From contig NZ_JAUSBX010000125.1 in assembly GCF_030651835.1 (NCBI RefSeq), forward strand, positions 1 to 64,000: DNA of 64,000 nt. Direction: 5' to 3'. Each line of letters begins with the position of its first letter. Positions within the stretch are counted from its first letter, which is position 1. This stretch comes from Methylicorpusculum sp. GTDB lineage: Bacteria > Pseudomonadota > Gammaproteobacteria > Methylococcales > Methylomonadaceae. Both the position numbers and the translations under genes were made by a program. The notes beneath the pieces were generated by a model. It searched no databases. It was not told the origin of the DNA and saw only the letters and a program-made list of their open reading frames with translations. Shown here piece after piece: positions 18,419 through 25,624 of the stretch.

Positions 18419-18889
18419 ATGGGTAACATTCTGCATGAAATAATTATTGATCCGGATTTTGAGGAAGGCCCTGCCTGGCGCCGTTTTCCTTTTTATGAAC
18501 AACAGCTGATTGTTAAAGAAGGCGAGATAGGTCAATCCTTGTTTTTGGTCGAAGAGGGCAGTCTCAGAGTTTCGGGTTACATTGCTATTGATGAAAAACG
18601 GATACAGTCAGGCTTTTGCGATTTAAATCCGGGCGATATTTTTGGTGAAATATGTTTGCTTGAATTTCTGCCCAGAATCGCGACAGTGACAGCCTTGACG
18701 GACGGGTATGCGATTGAAGTCAATGGTAAACTGTTAAATGCCTATTTTGAAAAGAAACCTGAACCCGGATACAGATTTTATAAACAGCTGTTTGCGATTT
18801 TTATAGAAAGGATTAACCGAGCCAATCAACGTGTTGAAAATTTGCTGGCGTGGGGACTTAAAGCTCATGGAATAGACCAGCACCTATAA
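18419..18889 (+). CDS. Stand-alone cyclic-nucleotide-binding domain protein
   Basis: A 156-residue soluble protein made of one cNMP-binding domain (about 15-135) and a short helical C-terminus, with no DNA-binding domain. The phosphate-binding cassette reads FGEICLLEFLPRIATV (75-90), keeping Glu77 and Arg86, so it should bind cAMP or cGMP. The N-terminus contains a GPAWRRFPFYEQQ segment before the first beta strand. The DUF2905 membrane gene starts 25 nt after it and is probably co-transcribed. Another cNMP-binding protein (Crp/Fnr type) lies 1.4 kb away and a CHASE2 cyclase about 7 kb away. It may be a sensor subunit, but its partner is unknown. Confidence 0.8.
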   Translation: MGNILHEIIIDPDFEEGPAWRRFPFYEQQLIVKEGEIGQSLFLVEEGSLRVSGYIAIDEKRIQSGFCDLNPGDIFGEICLLEFLPRIATVTALTDGYAIEVNGKLLNAYFEKKPEPGYRFYKQLFAIFIERINRANQRVENLLAWGLKAHGIDQHL

Positions 18890-18914
18890 TGTGAAAACTT
18901 TAGGGGAGGGTGTT

Positions 18915-19133
18915 ATGTCAATCGGTAAGTTACTGATGTTGGCAGGTGTTATTCTGACGATTACCGGTTTTGTGATCAGTTATGCCCCGGGATTAATCAG
19001 CTGGTTTGGTCACTTGCCCGGGGACATCAGAATAGAAGATGAAAATAAAGGGGTATTTATACCGATCACTTCCATGATTGTGGTCAGTATTTTAATCAGT
19101 CTCGCGATTCATTTGTTCTCATACTTAAAATAA
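18915..19133 (+). CDS. DUF2905-family small membrane protein
   Basis: A 72-residue protein with two transmembrane helices (about 4-24 and 46-68). A short connecting loop has the family signature WFGHLPGDIRIE, followed by PITSMIVVSI. The ATG at 18915 is preferred because GGGGAGGG lies directly upstream and the N-terminus then matches the family. The function of DUF2905 is unknown. It is probably read with the preceding cNMP-binding gene. Confidence 0.85.
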   Translation: MSIGKLLMLAGVILTITGFVISYAPGLISWFGHLPGDIRIEDENKGVFIPITSMIVVSILISLAIHLFSYLK

Positions 19134-19281
19134 TATATCAGCTCACCGCCTCTCATTTTATTGGGTGTAAGTGGTTTAATGAAAAGGCCTCTGCAACAGG
19201 GACATATTGATGTGTCCTTTGAAATCAATTGCCTACGCTCTCAATTCAAAGTGGGCGAGTAGTTTGAAATAATTCAGGACA

Positions 19282-20136
19282 TCAAGCTTGGTTTGCCTGC
19301 TCGGCAGCAATTACGGTATTGGCCACCAGCATCGTAATGGTCATGGGACCTACGCCACCCGGAACTGGCGTGATGTAAGCGGCGACTTGCTTGACGCCTT
19401 CGAAATCTACGTCGCCTACCAAACGACCATCCTCAAGCCGGTTAATACCTACATCAATCACCGCCGCTCCCGGTTTGACCATGTCCGCTGTTATCAGGTT
19501 AGGTTTTCCTGTCGCCACAACCAGAATGTCAGCCAGCGAGGTGAACTGTTTAAGGTCACGCGTTTTAGAGGTGCAAATACTCACTGTGGCATTTTTTTGT
19601 AACAGCATCATTGCCATTGGTTTCCCAACAATATTGCTGCGCCCTACGATGACCGCGTTTTGCCCTTCAATGGGAATATTCGAATATTCGAGCAGGCATT
19701 GAACACCGAAGGGCGTACAGGGTGGAAAGATGGTGTTACCTGACATCAAGGCGCCCAAATTATAAAGATGAAAGCCATCTACATCTTTTTCAACGCTGAT
19801 GGTTTCCAGAACTTTGCTGACATCAATGTGTTTAGGTAACGGCAGTTGAACTAATATGCCATTGATAATCGGCGTCTTGTTTAAGTTCTCTATCGTCATC
19901 AGTAATTGGGCTTCGCTGACATCCTCGGGTAGATCAATCAGTTCAGAGTGAATGCCGACCTCATGGCAGGCTTTTATTTTGTTGCGAACATAGACTTGTG
20001 ATGCGGGGTTATTGCCGACGATAATGACGGCAAGACCCGGCAGAATGCCGCGTTGCTTGAGTTGATTGACTCTTTCCTTCCAGCTTTTTCTGACTTCAAG
20101 TGCGATTTTTTTGCCATCAATAATGATTGCGCTCAT
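19282..20136 (-). CDS. folD: Methylene-tetrahydrofolate dehydrogenase / methenyl-tetrahydrofolate cyclohydrolase
   Basis: Bifunctional cytoplasmic enzyme that oxidises 5,10-methylene-THF with NADP and hydrolyses methenyl-THF to 10-formyl-THF for purine and formyl-Met synthesis. The 284 residues are the usual length. Seen are YVRNKIKAC with the catalytic Lys (about residue 54), [11 protein letters not shown], the Rossmann [11 protein letters not shown] near 165-175 and the C-terminal [10 protein letters not shown]. It is monocistronic. The Crp/Fnr gene upstream on the same strand is 130 nt away. Confidence 0.97.
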   Translation of the reverse strand: MSAIIIDGKKIALEVRKSWKERVNQLKQRGILPGLAVIIVGNNPASQVYVRNKIKACHEVGIHSELIDLPEDVSEAQLLMTIENLNKTPIINGILVQLPLPKHIDVSKVLETISVEKDVDGFHLYNLGALMSGNTIFPPCTPFGVQCLLEYSNIPIEGQNAVIVGRSNIVGKPMAMMLLQKNATVSICTSKTRDLKQFTSLADILVVATGKPNLITADMVKPGAAVIDVGINRLEDGRLVGDVDFEGVKQVAAYITPVPGGVGPMTITMLVANTVIAAEQANQA

Positions 20137-20266
20137 GGATTAACCGATTGTGTTTGAAAGAGGGCAAGCTTAAAGAACTGGATTAATGATGACAACGTTT
20201 TTTCTACGAATTTATCACTATGCATCAGACCCATTGCATAAGCATAGATCAAACTTCAATCAAGCC

Positions 20267-20938
20267 TTACCAGGACGCGGGAAGCTTATTGACAATTTTA
20301 AGCGACTTATGATCAATTTCTACATAACCACCCTTGGTGAGTTCCTTCATGATTTTATTGATCATTTCCCGGGAAGCCCCGACCATATTGGCCAATTCCT
20401 GTTGCGTAGGTCGGTTGTGAATAACAGGAATGCCTTGATCATCAATCGCCATGTCTTTCAAGACTCGAATGGTCCGCTCATAGACGTTGGATAAAGCCAG
20501 TTGTTTGACTTTGTCGGTCAGTTGTCTGACTTTGTCGGAGAGAGTGCTTAAAAGTGCCAGACAAATTTCAGGATTTTGCAATAACCACTGTTTGAAATCG
20601 TATTTTGAAATGATGCCACACAGACATTTTTCAGTAGTCACCACTGAGGCAGAACGAGGTTCATCGCCCAATAACGCCAATTCGCCAAAAAAAGACCCCG
20701 CTTCCTGAATGGCTAATGTCACTTCCTTGCCTTCATCATCACTGGTAAATACGCGCACCTTACCGCTGAGTAGAATGAACATGGAGTGGGTATCGTCACC
20801 CTCAGTGATGATAAACGCATCTTTTGGAAAGTGCGTTGTTTTGGCATGCGCCGAAAGCGATACCAGCGATTCCTGCGGAACACTGGCCAGAAAAGGGATT
20901 TTTTGTAAAGTGTTCAGGAGTTCTTGATGCACGGCCAA
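20267..20938 (-). CDS. Crp/Fnr-family transcriptional regulator
   Basis: A 223-residue regulator with an N-terminal cNMP-binding domain (about 15-130), a dimer helix (about 125-150) and a winged helix-turn-helix (about 165-215) whose recognition region reads TQQELANMVGASREMINK. The cassette FGELALLGDEPRSASV keeps Glu86 and Arg95, so a cyclic nucleotide is the likely ligand. There is no N-terminal cysteine cluster, so it is not an oxygen-sensing FNR. It is nearer Crp-like regulators than NnrR types. Nested inverted repeats at 20977-21004 upstream could be its own operator. The CHASE2 cyclase 4.7 kb away could supply the ligand. Confidence 0.9.
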   Translation of the reverse strand: MAVHQELLNTLQKIPFLASVPQESLVSLSAHAKTTHFPKDAFIITEGDDTHSMFILLSGKVRVFTSDDEGKEVTLAIQEAGSFFGELALLGDEPRSASVVTTEKCLCGIISKYDFKQWLLQNPEICLALLSTLSDKVRQLTDKVKQLALSNVYERTIRVLKDMAIDDQGIPVIHNRPTQQELANMVGASREMINKIMKELTKGGYVEIDHKSLKIVNKLPASW

Positions 20939-20976
20939 AGTGTTGGTTGAGTGGATAAGTATCTAAAATCAAAACG

Positions 20977-21004
20977 GCCTTGAAAAGATATACAAGGCGC
21001 CTTG
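20977..21004. promoter_or_regulatory. Nested inverted repeats upstream of the Crp/Fnr gene
   Basis: GCCTTG (20977-20982), CAAGGC (20993-20998) and GCCTTG (20999-21004) let the central arm pair with either neighbour. The last two also make a perfect 12-bp palindrome, CAAGGCGCCTTG. They lie 39-66 nt before the start codon, a reasonable operator or leader position. Confidence 0.4.
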
Positions 21005-21113
21005 TTCGCATGCAGTCCTCATGTTTTTAATGCTGCTTGATGTGTTGAAACCATTTTTATCAGAATCAGTTTAACAATCTAACGATCCATTCGGCATTAA
21101 GACATCACTTAGG

Positions 21114-21277
21114 CAGCAATTCTCAGTTTGATCTTTTCGGCATCATTTTGGGCTGGAAAAAGCCTTTCGAGGAACGCCGTAAACCCTTCCATGGGGGCTT
21201 GACAGCAGCATCCCTGCTGCCGACATCCTCAAAAAGCTTCCCTCAGCCCTTTTGTCCCTTCAAATTGAGAATTGCTG
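21114..21277. repeat. 164-bp inverted-repeat (MITE-like or structured) element
   Basis: Terminal arms 21114-21131 and 21260-21277 match in inverted orientation at 17 of 18 positions (CAGCAATTCTCARTTTGA). Inner arms 21150-21173 and 21226-21249 match at 18 of 24, with all differences being transitions. The centre has its own dyad, CAGCAG CATCC CTGCTG (21203-21219). It contains no open frame of note. The form is that of a non-autonomous mobile element or a long structured RNA. It occupies the 447-bp gap between the Crp/Fnr gene and the lipoprotein gene. Confidence 0.6.
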
Positions 21278-21385
21278 TCGCTTAGGCTGATTTATAAACG
21301 CTACAGTGATCTATCGTAAAAACTCATGCTTGATGTTTCATCCAAGTAATGACTATGAATTTCCATCGTATTAAACGTATCTGTT

Positions 21386-21922
21386 TCAACAAGGATAATT
21401 TGGATTTTTTGTTGCCTTTCTGATTGCAGCGCATTGAATTTCTTTGTTGATACAGCTTGTCCTTTGTGTTCCAGCGGCATACGTGGTGGCGCAGTGGGAG
21501 CCTTGGTACAAAGCCGTTACAGTAACAACAAATCTTGCTTCTTTGTCTTCCCCGTTAACTCTAATAATCCCTTTTATGGGGGTTTCACTACTTTTTATTG
21601 CATCTTTAAGCAAATTGTCGGCATTGACGATTTTTGTATTGCATTTTTTCGGATCATTTTTTTTGCTTGTTACACCTTCCTTTGGTTGTTTGTCACCGGA
21701 GTTGGAAACAAAGATGTCATCCGTTGTTCCACACGGTTCAATTTCTCCTCCTGTGAGAGTATCTAATGTAATTTGCTTCGCTGTATCAAAGGCAATTCCT
21801 GTGGTTGCTATAGAGTTTTGTTTGAGTAAATTAACTATTGGCATTTCAGTATCTGAAGAGCCGCACGAATTTAACGTTAGCAGAACTATCGAACAGGTAA
21901 AAAGTATGTTTATTATTTTCAT
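21386..21922 (-). CDS. Cysteine-rich predicted lipoprotein of unknown function
   Basis: 178 residues from the ATG at 21922. That start is chosen because it begins directly at a lipoprotein signal peptide (MKIINILFTC...), with lipobox TLNSC and lipidated Cys20. A TTG start farther upstream would overlap the preceding gene and add a non-signal extension. The mature protein has six further cysteines (64, 94, 144, 157, 164, 178), enough for three disulfides, and a Lys/Asp-rich middle. I do not recognise the family. It follows the FecR-TPR-barrel gene by 52 nt on the same strand and is probably in its operon, which suggests an envelope partner role. Confidence 0.65.
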   Translation of the reverse strand: MKIINILFTCSIVLLTLNSCGSSDTEMPIVNLLKQNSIATTGIAFDTAKQITLDTLTGGEIEPCGTTDDIFVSNSGDKQPKEGVTSKKNDPKKCNTKIVNADNLLKDAIKSSETPIKGIIRVNGEDKEARFVVTVTALYQGSHCATTYAAGTQRTSCINKEIQCAAIRKATKNPNYPC

Positions 21923-21974
21923 GGCAACAATTTCCTCATTTTTAATCAAAACCCAAAAACAATTTTCATTTATT

Positions 21975-24900
21975 TTAGTAAAACAAGCTGAGTTTCCCAA
22001 ATAACTGCCGCTCAGGAATAAAAGGACTTAGCTGTGGTCCGCTTGCATCGAAAGTGCTTTGGAAGTTAAAGTCATTATCCAGTACATTTCTTACTTCAAA
22101 ACTAATTAGGCCTATTTTTTTTGGTAACCTGTATCCCACAACGGCATCAAAAGTCCAGAAATTCTCGTTATTCTTGATGGTTCCTGCAGGCTCAGCAACC
22201 TCGGCTATCCTCTGATATACATGGGTCCAACTTAATCTGGTAAAAAACCCACTGTCATGGAACAAATTCAGGCTAAGTGGAACTTGTTGAGTTTCGATAG
22301 AGCGGGGATTGGTTGGATCTCCCTGACCTACGATATAATCTCGGCTTAATTTTTCAAAGCGGTATTCGGAGCGAAGAGCCATCCATTCGACAGGAGTCCA
22401 ATAGAAATAGGCTAAATGTGAAGCCTCGTTTCGGCTTTGATCCTCGACTTGATTATTATTGATGACAGTTTGATTACCGTCGCGCCAAGTCACTTCACCA
22501 CCCAGGAAGAATGAACTTAACAGGGTATAATCAAGGCCAAACCCACCTTGCCAGGCAGTGGTCCCGTTATTACTGTCGAAAAATTGATTGAATCCAGCTA
22601 CTTGTGTCGGTTCAATGGTCTGGTTTGAAGCCAAAGGCCGAGTTAAAGATCTGAAAACAGCACTTCGAACAGTTAAATTATCAAATGGATTCCAGGTTAC
22701 TCCAAATTTAGGGTTGAACTGATTTCTTTTAACCAGACTATCATCGTATGAATCGTAACTAAAGCCCAAGAGTGTCGTTAAATTGGGTAATAAATATTGT
22801 TTTGAATACACATAACCGTTTATGTAATCCGTATGTCTATGTGAACGTGAATTTGTGCATAGCGTATCGGGTTCGCCTGGGTCTTGAAATCCACACAGGC
22901 TCAAGCGAGTACCAAGAAAATCCAGGTATTGTTCGGTATTAATATTTTGGTCTGTTTTTAAATTCATATATCCAAATCCCGTGGTTATATCAAAGTCTGC
23001 AGGATGGAAAATATATTGTAACTCTGTTTGATAACCGTGTTCCTTTATGTGGGATGCACTATCCTCTAAAGCAAGATCTACGGGTTTGGTATTTGTTTCA
23101 ACGTCTTTTAATGTTGTATAAAATCCTGAAGCTATTAAATCCTGGACAGGATTTATGCGGTAATGTCCTCCGGCCCGGATGATGTCGTGTTCAATAGTTT
23201 TTTTGAGATTTTCCTGATGAAAGCCGTTAGCTCTAAGCGGCACATCGCCTGCTCTGACATCATCAGATTTCAGTTCCAGTTGAACGCTAAGGTCCGGCGA
23301 TAGGGTGTATTGCAGAAAGGCATTATAAATATCCTGCTGATAACCGTCATTTTGTCGAAACCCATCGGTTTCGTAGTGAAACTGACCTAAGCTTCCGGAC
23401 AAGTTGTTATAAACGCCTGATATTATGGCATTATCAGTGATAGTGTTGCTGCTGCCATAGGCACCGTTTAATAACAGATGCGCCCCATTCGACGTGTACA
23501 TGGGGTCGTATTCGTTCATAGATAAGCTACCTGGGCCCAGGCTGTTTAGAATGCCAATGTTTTCACTGGTTAACTGGGGTTGAACCGGCGTAATGTTAAT
23601 CGGTTGCAGCAATTGGGCTTGCAATAATTCGCTAGCTCGGGCTGTTCTATAGCGCGGCTGGCCAATATAAGCATCTGAAAGAAATCGATGCGCAGAATGA
23701 TTGGTTGAATCGTACCCCAACGATTTCCAGGCTTCCTTCAAGGCTGTTCTACCAAAACCGAGATCATTGTAAATGCGCGCCAAATTTGCCGTTCTGGCGG
23801 CAGCGTCCTCATCCAGCAATAATTTTGATCGATACACGCCGCGATTATCATTCAATTCGATGGCTTGTTGCATATCATGAAGCGCTTCAACCGGCCGGTT
23901 GGTGGTTTGCTTTAATAGTGCATCATAAAACCAGGGCGTAGGATCTTTGGGGTCCATTGCTTTGGCGATTTTATATTCGGTGCTTGCGTAATCAGTATTT
24001 CTTAATTCGTAATAGGCTTTGCCGAGATAGCTGCGCAAAACGGAATTGTTGGGGTCCAGATTGACTGCGGTTTCCAGATCGGTTTTTCCTGCTTCAATAT
24101 CGCCTTTTCTGATTTTCGATAAGCCCAGTCCTAATCTTGCCAAAGGGTCGGATGAGTCCAGCGTTAAGGCCTGTTCAAAGTCTGCTTTTGCCCGTTCTAT
24201 TTTAGTCCTGGCCAAATTGGCAAAACCTGAAAGCGTCCGTGTTCTGGCCAGTTGAGGGTTAAGTTGATTGGCTTTTTCAGCGGCTATAAAGGCCGCATCC
24301 TGGTCGCTCATCGAGAGGTGTAATTCTGTGAGTCTTGCCCAGGCCAGGGCGTTATCAGGGGCTAATTTAACGGCTTCTTGAGTTGATTTTAATGCCTCAT
24401 CAATATTAAATAAGGATTGATAGGCATAGGACTCGGCTATTTTGGCGATTGAGGATTCCGGATTTGCAGTCACCGCTTTTTTGGCCCATTCCAATGCCTG
24501 TTGTTGCTGGTTTTTAGCGACAGCGATAACGGCTTTTATTGCAAACGCATCACTGCTGGTGGGTTCAAGTTGTTGTGCCTGATTAATTAATGGCTCGGCT
24601 TCATCGACTCTGCCGACGGTAAGCAGAAGGGCAGCTTTCAAGGTTAAATAATGGACATTGTGCTGATCGACCGGCAGCGCATCAAGCGCGGCAAGGGATT
24701 GAAAGCTATGACCTTGCCTATAAGCTTCCAAAGCCGGAATCAGACTGCTGCCTGCGGCTAAACGGCCATCGGATGAGTCGTCAATGATAGGTGGATAGTA
24801 GAGAGACCATTGCACCGCATCTTCCGGTTTTATCGTTAATGCTTGTATTCGGGGGGCTTGATTTTCGGTTGCAAATCCCGTGTAGCCCTGAGTTATGGAA

Positions 24901-25394
24901 ATCTTGCCAAGCTGATTTTGAGCGGTGACTTGGCCGTCAAAAACACTGATTTGCGTTTGGGTTGCATCGACTTCAACCAAAAACTCAGTGCCTTCATGGA
25001 CGGCATTGATAAAAGGCGTATGGATATTCAGCTGTTGTGTCTGCCGACTCCTAAAAAATCCGGAACCTTGGAGTAGCTTTAAAAGCCATGGAATATTTTC
25101 CTCTTCAGGCTGCGAAAAAATCAGTGTGGAATTTTGGTCCAGCGTAACAATGGTTTGATTGCTCAGTAATAAGGTTGCCCGGCTTCTTCTCCCGGTGCGG
25201 ATTTTATCACCAGGGCAAAATATAGCTTCCTGTTCAACCGATAGCCACCGTGTTTCACTCGGATGCTGGATGTCAACCTTTCCCTGTCCGGATGCCAGCT
25301 TGGCGATCCACTGCTCGCAATCCCCGTTAGCCCAGGTTATGCAAGGGAACACAAAAAGGAATGATAAAAGGTAACCTTGAGTGATTCTGTTCAT
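21975..25394 (-). CDS. FecR-domain / TPR / outer-membrane beta-barrel fusion protein
   Basis: An 1139-residue exported protein. A signal peptide (about 1-22) is followed by a FecR-like domain (about 55-175: GDKIRTGRRSRATLLLSNQ, then HTPFINAVHEGTEFLVEV) and about ten TPR-like repeats (about 215-600). A C-terminal region (about 630-1139) of alternating amphipathic strands resembles the barrel of TonB-dependent receptors, ending with an aromatic Tyr. No TonB box or plug domain is visible, so this is not a standard siderophore receptor. The FecR module normally passes signals to an ECF sigma factor, but none is here. Likely a periplasm/outer-membrane sensor or export pore. It probably belongs with the lipoprotein downstream and the cyclase upstream. 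Confidence 0.75.
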   Translation of the reverse strand: MNRITQGYLLSFLFVFPCITWANGDCEQWIAKLASGQGKVDIQHPSETRWLSVEQEAIFCPGDKIRTGRRSRATLLLSNQTIVTLDQNSTLIFSQPEEENIPWLLKLLQGSGFFRSRQTQQLNIHTPFINAVHEGTEFLVEVDATQTQISVFDGQVTAQNQLGKISITQGYTGFATENQAPRIQALTIKPEDAVQWSLYYPPIIDDSSDGRLAAGSSLIPALEAYRQGHSFQSLAALDALPVDQHNVHYLTLKAALLLTVGRVDEAEPLINQAQQLEPTSSDAFAIKAVIAVAKNQQQQALEWAKKAVTANPESSIAKIAESYAYQSLFNIDEALKSTQEAVKLAPDNALAWARLTELHLSMSDQDAAFIAAEKANQLNPQLARTRTLSGFANLARTKIERAKADFEQALTLDSSDPLARLGLGLSKIRKGDIEAGKTDLETAVNLDPNNSVLRSYLGKAYYELRNTDYASTEYKIAKAMDPKDPTPWFYDALLKQTTNRPVEALHDMQQAIELNDNRGVYRSKLLLDEDAAARTANLARIYNDLGFGRTALKEAWKSLGYDSTNHSAHRFLSDAYIGQPRYRTARASELLQAQLLQPINITPVQPQLTSENIGILNSLGPGSLSMNEYDPMYTSNGAHLLLNGAYGSSNTITDNAIISGVYNNLSGSLGQFHYETDGFRQNDGYQQDIYNAFLQYTLSPDLSVQLELKSDDVRAGDVPLRANGFHQENLKKTIEHDIIRAGGHYRINPVQDLIASGFYTTLKDVETNTKPVDLALEDSASHIKEHGYQTELQYIFHPADFDITTGFGYMNLKTDQNINTEQYLDFLGTRLSLCGFQDPGEPDTLCTNSRSHRHTDYINGYVYSKQYLLPNLTTLLGFSYDSYDDSLVKRNQFNPKFGVTWNPFDNLTVRSAVFRSLTRPLASNQTIEPTQVAGFNQFFDSNNGTTAWQGGFGLDYTLLSSFFLGGEVTWRDGNQTVINNNQVEDQSRNEASHLAYFYWTPVEWMALRSEYRFEKLSRDYIVGQGDPTNPRSIETQQVPLSLNLFHDSGFFTRLSWTHVYQRIAEVAEPAGTIKNNENFWTFDAVVGYRLPKKIGLISFEVRNVLDNDFNFQSTFDASGPQLSPFIPERQLFGKLSLFY

Positions 25395-25624
25395 TTTTAA
25401 ATGATTGCAAATAATTTAGCCTGCCATCTATTGACTCAAACAGAATCGATTTCAGAAAATGGCAATTAGAGAATGTTTCGAACCAAGCAATTGATGCCAG
25501 TGCAGTAAAATTTAGAGGCTTAAAGCGTATCTAAAAATGGGTTCACCACTCACCGATCTGCAAAAAAGTAAATGAACCTTATCACAAAATTTTGCTTGAG
25601 TTCATTGTATGTTCATAAACTTCC

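Noticed and set aside
21444-22004. 186-codon plus-strand open frame opposite the lipoprotein gene
   Set aside because: It is antisense to a frame with a clean lipoprotein signal and ribosome context. Its sequence looks like reverse-strand shadow and has no family likeness.
21975-25394. Plain TonB-dependent siderophore receptor
   Set aside because: No plug domain or TonB box is visible, and half the protein is FecR and TPR repeats.
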